Notes: a model not told the origin generated them from the sequence alone. DNA of 8,168 nt from Micrococcaceae bacterium (GCA_003486025.1 DNHA01000146.1:1-8168), one strand, 5' to 3'; numbered from the stretch's first letter, positions 1 through 6,159 are shown. A program made the numbers and translations.

Positions 1-260
1 CCGTTGCGCTTGAGCTTGGGCGACAGGGAGATCCAGTTGACATCCATCGTTTCAAATGTGCCGTGAACCAGGACTACGGGATACGGATGTTCTGCATCGG
101 GTTCGCAATCCCAATCATTAGCCCCCAATGGGCTGATGCTCAGGGACGAAACAGTCTGGGCTTGTGCGCTGCTTGCCGCGCTCGGCCCGATGGCTGGGGC
201 GGTAAGCGCCGCAGCGGCTAGGCAAAGTGCGGCCAGACCGGAAAATATGCGTCGTTGCAT
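1..260 (-). CDS. Secreted triacylglycerol lipase, N-terminal fragment (cut by window edge)
   Basis: The first 86 codons of a leftward gene are present; the rest lies beyond the left edge. The protein starts MQRRIFSGLAALCLAAAALT, a typical Sec signal peptide: two arginines, an alanine/leucine-rich core, and a likely signal peptidase I site after A32-Q33-A34. The mature part has an N-D-W-D-C segment (residues 48-52) followed by HPYPVVLVHGTFE (58-70). There the HG at 66-67 is the oxyanion-hole motif after the first beta strand of an alpha/beta hydrolase, and an N-W-x-x-L-S-P-x-L segment follows. This order is characteristic of actinobacterial extracellular lipases of the Lipase_2 type (family knowledge). 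The nucleophilic serine, acid and histidine would lie in the missing part. The ATG at 258-260 has a weak purine-rich GAAAGA upstream. Expected role: hydrolysis of esters or triacylglycerols outside the cell. Substrate is unknown. Confidence 0.85.
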   Translation of the reverse strand, partial: MQRRIFSGLAALCLAAAALTAPAIGPSAASSAQAQTVSSLSISPLGANDWDCEPDAEHPYPVVLVHGTFETMDVNWISLSPKLKRN

Positions 261-287
261 GGTGGTCTTTCGGTTGGAAATAATGGG

Positions 288-314
288 TTACCACTCGTTA
301 CTGACGAGTAATAA
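288..314. promoter_or_regulatory. Palindromic operator-like site upstream of the lipase gene
   Basis: Two overlapping perfect palindromes lie 28-54 bases upstream of the lipase start. ACTCGT (293-298) and ACGAGT (304-309) are separated by five bases and flanked by TTA at 288-290 and TAA at 312-314. Shifted by a few bases, TTACT-GACG-AGTAA occupies 298-311. The TTACT-N4-AGTAA form resembles operators of TetR-family regulators (family knowledge). The location fits control of lipase transcription. The regulator is not in the window, so assignment to TetR is inference. Confidence 0.5.
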
Positions 315-731
315 ATGTTTATCTTCACAGTAGATCCAGGTTCTGTCTAAGGTTGATTTTTGATGAAAAATTAGCTGAAGCCAACGTTTGGGAACCCTGG
401 GGACCCGGAGGAGGGCTGTTGAAAGCAAGATCGCTATCCATCGACTACCAGGGGTTTACTTCATCAAATTCCACTCTCATGACCGGCCTTTAGGCGATCT
501 TGTTTTAGCTGGAGCGTGGATTCTCGCCCAGGGGATGTCCCTCGTTTGCGCACTTAAGCAGACGGTGGCGGTGGTGCATTGTGACGCGAGTAGCAATCAA
601 AAATTACTTGTATCTTCAATCAAATGCGGTATTCTGGTCTTGTTGGAGCTTCCGCGGAAGCATCGCGATCTCCGACTTCGTATCCACCTTTGGGCCTTGC
701 CCGCGAGCAACTGATGAGGAGCTGACCTGCC
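315..731. other. Gene-poor intergenic stretch between lipase and hydrolase
   Basis: About 420 bases separate the lipase operator from the hydrolase start. An open frame at 388-714 gives a protein (V-E-S-K-I-A-I-H-R near its start) with no recognisable domain, an unconvincing start and composition unlike the neighbouring genes, so I do not call it a gene. The stretch is more AT-rich than the genes around it in its first 60 bases. It holds a possible long-range RNA helix (422-506) and a 14-bp palindrome, GCTTCCG/CGGAAGC, at 648-661. The hydrolase promoter must lie here, but I could not pick out a convincing one. A decayed gene or element is possible; nothing recognisable remains. Confidence 0.5.
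422..506 (+). ncRNA. Possible structured RNA: 13-bp helix closing a 59-base loop
   Basis: Bases 422-434 (AAAGCAAGATCGC) pair along their whole length with 494-506 (GCGATCTTGTTTT), using one G-U pair at 425/503. The G-U pair works only if the + strand is transcribed; on the other strand it becomes a C-A mismatch. The helix ends in four U. The intervening 59 bases show no second strong stem by eye and match no riboswitch class I know. It could be an untranslated leader element, a small RNA, or chance. Confidence 0.2.
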
Positions 732-1382
732 ATGAGCAATCTGCTAAGTGATGTGCGTTCTGCCAATTGGAGCAGCAATCCGCAAGCTGCTGCCGTGCTG
801 GTTTTCCTGCATGGTTATGGATCCAATGAAAACGACCTGAGTTCGCTGGCCGAGCCATTGGGGCTGAACCTCCCGTGGGCCTCCCTGCGGGCGCCGTTGG
901 AATTGGGCCAGGGTGGCGCGGCATGGTTCCAGATCACCACTCCCGGCGTTCCTGATGCGGCTCCGGTTCACGCGGCCACCGAGGCTATCTGGGCATGGAT
1001 CGACGAAAATGTGGATCCCGGAACCAAGATCATTCCCATCGGGTTCTCGCAGGGCGGTCTGATGGCCAGTCAGTTGCTGCGGACCCGACCGGAACGCGTA
1101 CTGGCCACGACAATTCTTGGAGGTTTCGTCCTCGGCGGGGAGCAGCCAGCCGATGCTGCGCTCGCGCATCAATTGCCTGCGGTATTCTGGGGTCGCGGAT
1201 CCGAAGACCGTGTGATCGCACCGGTTGCAATCGAGCGCACCGCTGAATTTTTGCCTGGTCATTCATCGTTGACCCAACGCATCTATCCCGGGTTGGCTCA
1301 CGGCATTAATATGGACGAACTGGACGATGTACGCAATCACGTCCGTGCGCAGCTAGGCGCTGGTTCGGTCGACGAAGTCTGA
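732..1382 (+). CDS. Phospholipase/carboxylesterase family alpha/beta-hydrolase
   Basis: This 216-residue protein has the usual length and layout of the small cytoplasmic carboxylesterase/lysophospholipase family (Abhydrolase_2). The HGYGSNENDL segment at residues 27-36 supplies the oxyanion loop. GFSQGG at 104-109 carries the nucleophile Ser106. The charge relay is completed by Asp159 in GSEDRVI and His190 in GLAHGI. There is no signal peptide or membrane segment, so it should act in the cytoplasm on short-chain esters or related substrates; the physiological substrate cannot be read from the sequence. The ATG start is supported by GAGGAG at 716-721, ten bases upstream. It is flanked by non-coding DNA upstream and an unrelated small gene downstream, so it looks monocistronic. 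A tryptophan-rich stretch (W49, W65, W87, W89) around the lid region is a minor feature. Confidence 0.9.
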   Translation: MSNLLSDVRSANWSSNPQAAAVLVFLHGYGSNENDLSSLAEPLGLNLPWASLRAPLELGQGGAAWFQITTPGVPDAAPVHAATEAIWAWIDENVDPGTKIIPIGFSQGGLMASQLLRTRPERVLATTILGGFVLGGEQPADAALAHQLPAVFWGRGSEDRVIAPVAIERTAEFLPGHSSLTQRIYPGLAHGINMDELDDVRNHVRAQLGAGSVDEV

Positions 1383-1435
1383 GCTAGAAGAATAGTTTTA
1401 CGTGCTTCCTTGAATTTTGGTGCAGAGTACACAGG

Positions 1436-1447
1436 TAATCTTGGCTC
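1436..1447 (+). promoter_or_regulatory. Candidate -10 element placing the transcript start on the ATG (leaderless)
   Basis: TAATCT at 1436-1441 fits the actinobacterial TANNNT -10 pattern and sits exactly six bases before the ATG at 1448. There is no Shine-Dalgarno sequence before this ATG. A TTGAAT at 1410-1415 is a possible -35 box, but the 20-base spacer is longer than usual. The geometry predicts transcription starting at the A of the start codon. Confidence 0.4.
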
Positions 1448-1741
1448 ATGGCCACTATGAATCAGGCGTTGGCGGAAATCCACGCGGCGATCGCAAAACT
1501 CCATCGTGCCGCCGCGCACGATCAGGATTTGCGGCGCGATCACGTGGCCAGTTGGCTAGATGATCTTTTTGTTGATATCAAAACCCGAGAGCAGTTCTCT
1601 GAAGCGTCGGGCGAAGCCTTGGGGCTTTACCGTGGCGGTATGGGATCATTTCAAGACGTCGGCACCGCGGTGATGGCAGAAGCGGTGGATGGACTCAATC
1701 GCGCACTGCATGTGGCTCAAGCCAGGCTGCTGCGCAGCTGA
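1448..1741 (+). CDS. Hypothetical 97-residue protein
   Basis: I do not recognise this protein with confidence. It is soluble, with no signal peptide or membrane segment. It looks mostly alpha-helical: an N-terminal amphipathic helix (M-N-Q-A-L-A-E-I-H-A-A-I-A-K-L-H, residues 4-19), then a charged middle with S-W-L-D-D-L-F-V-D-I (35-44). A glycine-containing loop LYRGGMGSFQDVG (60-72) follows, then a C-terminal helix with LNRALHVAQARLLRS (83-97). The GGMGSFQD loop resembles small actinobacterial DUF proteins, but I cannot name the family securely. The start is the first in-frame ATG; a second ATG lies three codons in. It follows the hydrolase by 65 bases and appears to have its own promoter. 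GC-rich third positions and an uninterrupted frame favour a real gene. Confidence 0.65.
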   Translation: MATMNQALAEIHAAIAKLHRAAAHDQDLRRDHVASWLDDLFVDIKTREQFSEASGEALGLYRGGMGSFQDVGTAVMAEAVDGLNRALHVAQARLLRS

Positions 1742-1838
1742 CAACGACTGCGGTGCCGCGCAAGCAAGACGTGCTCGAACATGCAAAAGGTGCGGCTGGC
1801 GCCGCGGTGGCACTTGAGCGCAAGTCGAAGAATTTCAG

Positions 1839-2939
1839 CTACGCTGCCACGGTTTCTTCGACTTCTTTGATCTTGGCATTCTCATTAGCCAGGCGGGTTT
1901 TCCGCACGCTGCATATGTGGGTCAGGACGATTAATGCCACCCCGGGAACTAGCCAGAAGATGAGACGCAGGATATCCATGCCGATAGCTTGGTCCGGGAA
2001 GTAGACAAGGGTTTGTACTGCATGCAGCCAGCCCGCGCCGTTCCAGAAGGCATTCAAAGCGCCATAAAAGCCCGGCTGCATTTCCGGTTGGAAAATTCCG
2101 CCCGAGCTGGTGAAGTTCAGGGCGACGAAGCATAGGGTCAAGACTGGGGTAGTCCAGTGCCGCAAGAGGGGATGCAAGCCTAGGCCCAGCAGGGTGATGC
2201 CAGCTGCGTAGACCCAAGAAATTAGCCAAATTCCGGGGTAATGGCTGTCGATGACCTGATATATCGGTCCGGCAATCAATACCGCAATCGAAGCCACCAC
2301 AGCTGCGGCAACTGCCGCCATGGCAAAACGAACCGGAAGCTTGACCTTGCCCATGAAGCCTGCAAGCGGCACCGCACTGGCGTAACCGCCGATACTTAGT
2401 GCTACCAACAAGAAGAAGAGCCCCTGGCCGGTGGTGTCTTGTCCGCCGGTGGGAACCACATCGACGACATGGAATCGCTGGCCCTGATCAAAAGCAAGAT
2501 CCATGAAAATCTTCTGAGCGATGTTCAGTGATGTTTCGGAAGCCGCACTGGAGGCAAAGAGGGTTGCCGTCGAATCCTTGGCTTCGTAGGCCGCCACGAT
2601 CTCTCGCTGCGCGACAAGCTTTTTAGCGCTCTGGGCGTCAGGCACAGTGCGCACGCTCAGCGCTCCGTCAGCCTGGTCTTGAAGGGACTGTGCAAAGACC
2701 TTTGACTGCGCAGACTCGCCAACCACCGCCACTTGCACGTTATGCGGTGCAGGTGCATGGAATGCGCCTAAGTAGAACAAACCCATAATCGCGCAAAGGA
2801 AAAATGGGATCAGCATGGTCAAAACCAGCTTCCCCCAACCAAGCTTCGCGGGTTTAGTTGCGCATGGCTTCTTTGGCATGGGCGTGCTTGCGTGGCTAGA
2901 TGAAGGAGTCTTGGCGGGGGAAGTATCAGTGAGAGTCAT
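1839..2939 (-). CDS. Six-helix membrane protein, DUF3533 / YhgE-Pip / ABC-2-like
   Basis: The 366-residue protein begins with a Ser/Thr/Pro/Lys-rich cytoplasmic tail (1-34). One membrane helix (about 37-58) comes next, then an extracytoplasmic domain (about 61-170) containing VQVAVVGESAQS and QREIVAAYEAKDSTATLF. Five further hydrophobic helices follow at about 172-195, 205-227, 236-257, 264-282 and 325-343. One N-terminal helix, a large outer domain and a C-terminal helix bundle is the architecture of the DUF3533 (SNG1-like)/YhgE-Pip branch of ABC-2 permease-like proteins (family knowledge). Members often sit beside TetR or MarR regulators and are linked to drug tolerance or export of unknown molecules. 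No ATPase gene is present nearby. It diverges from a MarR gene across a palindromic operator. The ATG at 2937-2939 lacks a Shine-Dalgarno site. Export of a toxic compound is inference. Confidence 0.75.
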   Translation of the reverse strand: MTLTDTSPAKTPSSSHASTPMPKKPCATKPAKLGWGKLVLTMLIPFFLCAIMGLFYLGAFHAPAPHNVQVAVVGESAQSKVFAQSLQDQADGALSVRTVPDAQSAKKLVAQREIVAAYEAKDSTATLFASSAASETSLNIAQKIFMDLAFDQGQRFHVVDVVPTGGQDTTGQGLFFLLVALSIGGYASAVPLAGFMGKVKLPVRFAMAAVAAAVVASIAVLIAGPIYQVIDSHYPGIWLISWVYAAGITLLGLGLHPLLRHWTTPVLTLCFVALNFTSSGGIFQPEMQPGFYGALNAFWNGAGWLHAVQTLVYFPDQAIGMDILRLIFWLVPGVALIVLTHICSVRKTRLANENAKIKEVEETVAA

Positions 2940-2948
2940 TAGATTTTA

Positions 2949-2976
2949 AGAATACCCACAATGTTGCATTATGCAA
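2949..2976 (-). promoter_or_regulatory. Candidate promoter of the membrane protein gene
   Basis: Reading leftward, TTGCAT (2971-2976) and TATTCT (2949-2954) are separated by 16 bases and fit -35 and -10 boxes. The predicted start is about 2941-2942, leaving a leader of only a few bases, which agrees with the absence of a Shine-Dalgarno site. The -35 box lies inside the 23-bp palindrome, so a bound regulator would block RNA polymerase. Confidence 0.45.
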
Positions 2977-2981
2977 CATTG
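2959..2981. promoter_or_regulatory. Perfect 23-bp palindrome, probable MarR operator
   Basis: CAATGTTGCAT (2959-2969) is followed by one central T and its exact inverse ATGCAACATTG (2971-2981). It sits between the divergent membrane protein and MarR genes, overlaps the predicted -35 box of the former and lies about 37 bases upstream of the latter. MarR dimers bind palindromes of this kind, usually in the intergenic region of the gene pair they control (family knowledge). That the adjacent MarR binds here is a strong inference. Confidence 0.75.
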
Positions 2982-3006
2982 AAAATGTGATTAGTGCGCC
3001 ACGTAC

Positions 3007-3018
3007 TAGACTCGAACA
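3007..3018 (+). promoter_or_regulatory. Candidate -10 element of the MarR gene (leaderless)
   Basis: TAGACT at 3007-3012 fits TANNNT and stands six bases before the ATG at 3019. No Shine-Dalgarno sequence precedes the ATG. A good -35 box is not visible. The palindrome at 2959-2981 lies immediately upstream of the expected polymerase site, so autoregulation is plausible. Confidence 0.4.
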
Positions 3019-3450
3019 ATGGGTACCGAACAGCGCGAGACCGATATCCAATCGGTCTACCTACACATGCAAATGATCACCCGACGTGCCAATGCGCGCG
3101 CTCGGCAGTTGGCCGAACCGCTGAGTCTGGTAGAGCATTCGCTATTGCGATTTATTGCAGATACTCCCGGCACCCGGGCCACTGACATCGCCGAGGCGTT
3201 CGCCCTGAACCGTTCGACGGTCTCCCGGCAGGTCGGTACGCTGCTGGATTTAGGCTACGCAGCCTATGACGACACGGAGGCAGGTCGTGGCCGCGTACTA
3301 GGTCTGACCGATCTGGGACGAGAACGCTTAGAAGCTTCTGCCGCCGTGCACCGCGCCGCGGTCAACGATCGATTAACGGGCTGGAGCGAAGAACAGATCT
3401 CGTCATTCGCGGCTGCGTTGGAGCGCTACAACGCAGCCGATTCACAATAA
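3019..3450 (+). CDS. MarR-family transcriptional regulator
   Basis: This 143-residue protein has the length and fold pattern of MarR regulators. An N-terminal dimerisation helix (about 8-33) is followed by the winged helix-turn-helix. ATDIAEAFALNRSTVSRQVG (residues 54-73) covers the turn and the recognition helix. The beta wing DDTEAGRGRVLGLTDLG (84-100) carries the glycine-arginine pair that contacts the minor groove in this family. A C-terminal helix (about 122-140) completes the dimer interface. It has no cysteine, so thiol-based redox sensing is unlikely. It faces the DUF3533-type membrane protein across a perfect palindrome, the usual layout for a local repressor whose ligand is also the substrate of the transporter; that role is inferred. 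The start codon is the first in-frame ATG and matches a leaderless -10 element. The gene ends 24 bases before the convergent DUF1653 gene. Confidence 0.9.
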   Translation: MGTEQRETDIQSVYLHMQMITRRANARARQLAEPLSLVEHSLLRFIADTPGTRATDIAEAFALNRSTVSRQVGTLLDLGYAAYDDTEAGRGRVLGLTDLGRERLEASAAVHRAAVNDRLTGWSEEQISSFAAALERYNAADSQ

Positions 3451-3474
3451 CGGCAACTCAAACAGATTTCTGGG

Positions 3475-3684
3475 CTAGGCAATCCTGGCAAAACGCGGTC
3501 CGTTGTAGCCGTCGCGTTCAACGTGTTCTGCAAACATCTCGAGCGGGCGGGCCCAGAAGCTGTAGTCATCGTAGAGCTTGCGGTAAAAGACCAGTGGTTC
3601 TTCGGTCTCACTGTGCTTGCCTACGGCCAGCACCTCGTAGCGCTGGCCCTTGAAGTGCTGGTAAATTCCAGGCTCGATACTCAA
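3475..3684 (-). CDS. DUF1653 domain protein
   Basis: The 69-residue product, beginning M-S-I-E-P-G-I-Y-Q-H-F-K-G, has the whole DUF1653 pattern. PGIYQHFKGQRYEVL (5-19) is followed by A-x-G-K-H-S-E-T-x-E-P-L-V-F-Y (20-34), then LYDDYSFWARPLEMF (37-51) and a terminal RFARI. It is a small beta-rich, probably single-domain cytoplasmic protein; the biochemical role of the family is unknown to me. The start is a TTG (3682-3684): an in-frame stop lies five codons upstream, no ATG or GTG is available before the conserved segment, and GAAAGG (3694-3699 read leftward) is spaced eight bases before it. It starts 37 bases beyond the mog/moaB stop in the same direction, so it may be read from the Moco arm or from its own promoter. 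Confidence 0.85.
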   Translation of the reverse strand: MSIEPGIYQHFKGQRYEVLAVGKHSETEEPLVFYRKLYDDYSFWARPLEMFAEHVERDGYNGPRFARIA

Positions 3685-3721
3685 CGATGTGGCCTTTCAG
3701 ATTAAAGATAGTGAAAAATCA

Positions 3722-4213
3722 TTAGCGTGGACCGTGCCCGGTGCCACCATAACGCTGGGCTAGCAGGTGATCTAGAACCGGATCCAACACGGCCAACCCG
3801 TCCTTCACTCCGCCGGAAGAACCGGGAAGCGTAATCACAAAACTATTGCCCGCAAACCCGGCCACTCCGCGGGTAATAATCGACAGGGGAGTGGAATCCT
3901 CGCCGCGACGGCGAATGGCCTCGATAATTCCGGGTAATTGCACATCCAGCAGCGGGGCAATCATCTCGGGGGATTGGTCATCGGGGGATACCCCTGTCCC
4001 GCCGGTGATGATTACTACCTGGACGCCATGGGCCAGCAGCTCATCTACGGCAAATCGCACCGGCTGCCCGTCGGCAACTACCTGTGGTTCACCGGCTTCA
4101 AAACCACGCTCGGTCAACCAGGTTGTAATCACCGACCCGGTTCTATCTACAGTGGTTCCTGCCGCCGCACTGGTCGAAGCGACAACCACCGCAGCACTAC
4201 GGTCAGTCTCCAC
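3722..4213 (-). CDS. mog: Molybdopterin adenylyltransferase, MogA/MoaB family
   Basis: The protein adenylates molybdopterin before metal insertion by MoeA. Starting at GTG 4213 it is 163 residues. It opens with [16 protein letters not shown], the first strand and loop of the MoCF-binding fold. The signature [10 protein letters not shown] follows at 70-79, with the conserved aspartate of the usual RD-x-T-P motif retained, though the preceding arginine is Asp. [19 protein letters not shown] near 122-139 is the second ligand-binding segment. GTGs at 4237, 4228 and 4225 are alternative starts, giving up to eight more residues. 4213 is preferred because family members begin close to the first strand, it overlaps moaC by only 11 bases, and GGTGA lies eight bases upstream. 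It is last in the tight moaD-moeA-moaC arm, so translation is probably coupled. Whether it should be called MogA or MoaB cannot be settled by eye. Confidence 0.88.
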   Translation of the reverse strand: METDRSAAVVVASTSAAAGTTVDRTGSVITTWLTERGFEAGEPQVVADGQPVRFAVDELLAHGVQVVIITGGTGVSPDDQSPEMIAPLLDVQLPGIIEAIRRRGEDSTPLSIITRGVAGFAGNSFVITLPGSSGGVKDGLAVLDPVLDHLLAQRYGGTGHGPR

Positions 4214-4679
4214 GAACCCAGTCACCACTCTTTCCACCAGACTTAGCCAACACCTTCACCGAGCGGACCTCAGCGTGCTTGTCCACGGCCTTGACCATGT
4301 CATAGAGCGTCAGTGCCGCAACGCTGGCAGCAGTGAGGGCTTCCATCTCCACCCCGGTCACACCCTTGGTGGTCACCTGCGCGGTAACCCGCACGGCCGA
4401 ATCCTCTGCAGTGAAGTCAATGGAGACCTTGGAGATGGGCAGCGGGTGGCACAGCGGGATCAGCTCCCAGGTGCGCTTGGCGGCCATGATTCCGGCGACC
4501 CGCGCGGTGCCCAGTGCTTCGCCCTTGGGCAGGTCTCCGGTCATCAGCATTTTAATGACCTCCGGGCGGGTGACGAAGATAGCTTCGGCGGTAGCCACAC
4601 GCTTGGTGACAGCCTTGTCGCTGACATCGACCATATGAGCGCTGCCGTCTTCGCGCAGGTGGGTAAGTTTCTCAGACAT
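4203..4679 (-). CDS. moaC: Cyclic pyranopterin monophosphate synthase MoaC
   Basis: MoaC converts the MoaA product 3',8-cyclo-7,8-dihydro-GTP to cyclic pyranopterin monophosphate, the first committed precursor of Moco. The 158-residue protein is full length and keeps the family landmarks. These are [18 protein letters not shown] (5-22), [20 protein letters not shown] (51-70) with the active-site lysine Lys52, and the LCHPLP motif (76-81). [10 protein letters not shown] (106-115) and [10 protein letters not shown] (125-134), with the catalytic aspartate Asp127, complete the set. The ATG at 4677-4679 overlaps the moeA stop by eight bases and has GGAGA five bases upstream inside moeA, so it is translationally coupled. 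Its 3' end overlaps the mog start. The partner moaA is not in the window. Confidence 0.97.
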   Translation of the reverse strand: MSEKLTHLREDGSAHMVDVSDKAVTKRVATAEAIFVTRPEVIKMLMTGDLPKGEALGTARVAGIMAAKRTWELIPLCHPLPISKVSIDFTAEDSAVRVTAQVTTKGVTGVEMEALTAASVAALTLYDMVKAVDKHAEVRSVKVLAKSGGKSGDWVRGD

Positions 4680-5904
4680 TCATTCTCCAAATTTCAACGC
4701 TTTGCCCGGCGGCCAGCTCGCTGACTCCGACCGGGATGTGCACCAGCGCGTCGGCGCGGGCAAGGTCATGGACCAGATGGGATCCCGGATCCAGGATGGT
4801 GACCTGGCCATCTTGGATCAAGGCTCGGCGCACCTGGTGCTTATGTTCCGGTGAGCTCACCGTTTGCGCCAAGGGGAAGCGCTCCGGTTGCGGTTCAGGC
4901 AGTCCATTGAACACGCGCAGCAACGGGGTGAGAAATAGTTCAACCGAGAGCAACGCGCTGACCGGGTTGCCCGGAAAGCACAGCACTACTGCGTGCTCCA
5001 GCGCGGCGAAACCCTGTGGCCCTCCGGGCTGGATCGCCACATGGTGGAAATTTCCTCCGCGTCCGGCGAGCGCTTGCCGGACCACTTCGTACGCGCCGGC
5101 ACTGATCCCACCTACGGTGAGGATCAGATCGACGTGTTCTTGCAACTGATCGATAGCCACCGCGAACCGGTCTGGGTCATCTGGCAACTGGGCGGTGCGC
5201 ACTTCCACCCCATAGCGGCGCAGCAGGGCCGCGAGCATCGGGGAGTTCGCATCCGGGATCTGGCCTTCGGCTGGGTTATCGCCGCCCAGTTCGTCGCCGG
5301 TGGTGCACAGTGCCACCGTCAGTGTCCGGCGCACCGGGATTTCGCGTAGTCCGCTGGACGCCAGAGCTGCAATCATGGTGGGGGTCAGCCGGGTGCCGGC
5401 ACTTGCCACCAAAGCTCCGGCTTCCAGATCAACGCCGACCGGTCGGATGAAACGTCCAGGGGCGCTGGGTGCGGTGAACTGTGCGTGGCCGCTGGCAGTG
5501 CCCTGGCCCGCACGAACCAGTTGCGGAAAAGTACCGAGGACGCTTTCTTCCACGGGGATGACGGTGTCTGCTCCCTGGGGAATCATCGCCCCGGTCATCA
5601 CCGGGCTGATGGTGCCATGCTGGAGCGGGATCTGCCGGTCTCCGGCTGCCGCGGTGAAGCCCAAAGGCAGAGTTACCGGGGTGGTGGAGGAAGCCGCAAG
5701 CAGGTCGGCGCTGCGTGCGGCATAACCATCCATCTGCGAATTGGTGAAGGCGGGGATGGGCAAGGCGGCAAAAAGATCTTCGCTGGTGACCTTGTCGCAG
5801 AGCTCGGCGCTTGCCACCGGTAGTACCTGGGTACCTAAGGAGTTGAATACCGGGCGCAATAGCGCCTCGAGCTCGGTGCGATGGTTTTCTAAGGTGCAGG
5901 ACAT
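4672..5904 (-). CDS. moeA: Molybdopterin molybdenumtransferase MoeA
   Basis: MoeA ligates molybdate to adenylylated molybdopterin to give active Moco. The 410-residue protein has the standard length and domain order: an N-terminal domain with [13 protein letters not shown] (50-62, including the catalytic MDG aspartate Asp59), and domain II with [20 protein letters not shown] (101-120). The MogA-like domain III has ALCTTGDEL (198-206), DANSPML (218-224), [11 protein letters not shown] (265-275) and [11 protein letters not shown] (310-320). The C-terminal beta domain carries RRALIQDG (359-366) and the end. Two motifs differ from the E. coli type: the acidic residue after GGxSxG is alanine, and the QPGKP-like lysine is glycine (IQPGGPQGF, 291-299). 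Actinobacterial MoeA proteins commonly vary at both places (recollection). It follows moaD by three bases and overlaps moaC, so it is co-translated with them. Confidence 0.96.
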   Translation of the reverse strand: MSCTLENHRTELEALLRPVFNSLGTQVLPVASAELCDKVTSEDLFAALPIPAFTNSQMDGYAARSADLLAASSTTPVTLPLGFTAAAGDRQIPLQHGTISPVMTGAMIPQGADTVIPVEESVLGTFPQLVRAGQGTASGHAQFTAPSAPGRFIRPVGVDLEAGALVASAGTRLTPTMIAALASSGLREIPVRRTLTVALCTTGDELGGDNPAEGQIPDANSPMLAALLRRYGVEVRTAQLPDDPDRFAVAIDQLQEHVDLILTVGGISAGAYEVVRQALAGRGGNFHHVAIQPGGPQGFAALEHAVVLCFPGNPVSALLSVELFLTPLLRVFNGLPEPQPERFPLAQTVSSPEHKHQVRRALIQDGQVTILDPGSHLVHDLARADALVHIPVGVSELAAGQSVEIWRMNV

Positions 5905-5907
5905 GGA

Positions 5908-6159
5908 TTATCCGCCCGCAAAGGGCGGAAGTACGTCCACGGTCAGCGGCTCATCGGTGCCCAACGCACCGGCGTCGCGCCGGACTACGCCGTTGATCAG
6001 GAAGCTTCCGGCACGCAGTACCTGGGCCATCGCCGGGCCGTAGGCTTCACTGAGCTCTGCACGCAATTGGGCTAGGGTTTCTGGTTTGCTCCACAGCTCC
6101 TGCTCGGTCCCCGCCGCCGCGGCGGCGGCAGCGAAGTAGCGTATCGTAATCTTCGACAT
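5908..6159 (-). CDS. moaD: Molybdopterin synthase small subunit, sulfur carrier MoaD
   Basis: MoaD is the ubiquitin-like sulfur carrier whose C-terminal glycine is adenylated by MoeB/MoeZ, turned into a thiocarboxylate and used by MoaE to make molybdopterin. The 83-residue protein has the expected beta-grasp size, starts with the strand KITIRYFA and ends LPPFAGG, the diagnostic Gly-Gly tail. SFLINGVVRRD (52-62) and DEPLTVDVLPP (69-79) match the family strands. Seven consecutive alanines (10-16) replace the mixed Ala/Arg segment usual there. It is the first gene of the leftward arm. The ATG at 6157-6159 has no Shine-Dalgarno sequence but lies six bases after TAGCAT, as for a leaderless mRNA. 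Its cognate activator and partner, moeZ and moaE, lie on the divergent arm. Confidence 0.93.
   Translation of the reverse strand: MSKITIRYFAAAAAAAGTEQELWSKPETLAQLRAELSEAYGPAMAQVLRAGSFLINGVVRRDAGALGTDEPLTVDVLPPFAGG

Noticed and set aside
136..333. 65-codon open frame on the + strand
   Set aside because: It is antisense to the lipase signal-peptide region and runs through the operator palindrome.
351..372. AT-rich hairpin ATTTTT-GATG-AAAAAT as a terminator or insertion-sequence end
   Set aside because: The weak six-base AT stem has no matching end elsewhere and no transposase remnant nearby.
648..661. 14-bp palindrome GCTTCCG/CGGAAGC
   Set aside because: Short, without T run or promoter context; likely chance in a GC-rich genome.
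388..714. 108-codon open frame in the gap upstream of the hydrolase
   Set aside because: No recognisable motif, unlikely composition and no convincing start; kept as an unexplained gap instead.
744..1262. 172-codon open frame on the - strand
   Set aside because: It is antisense to the alpha/beta-hydrolase, whose catalytic motifs are intact, and shows no recognisable domain or ribosome site.
1753..1838. Possible start of a small + strand gene after the 97-residue protein (GTG at 1753)
   Set aside because: The frame runs straight into the antisense of the membrane protein gene, has no ribosome site and no recognisable end of its own.
3846..4724. Long 292-codon open frame on the + strand
   Set aside because: It lies antisense to mog, moaC and the end of moeA, all with clear family motifs. 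Its translation (M-P-A-N-P-A-T-P-R at the start) shows no domain and has shadow-frame composition.
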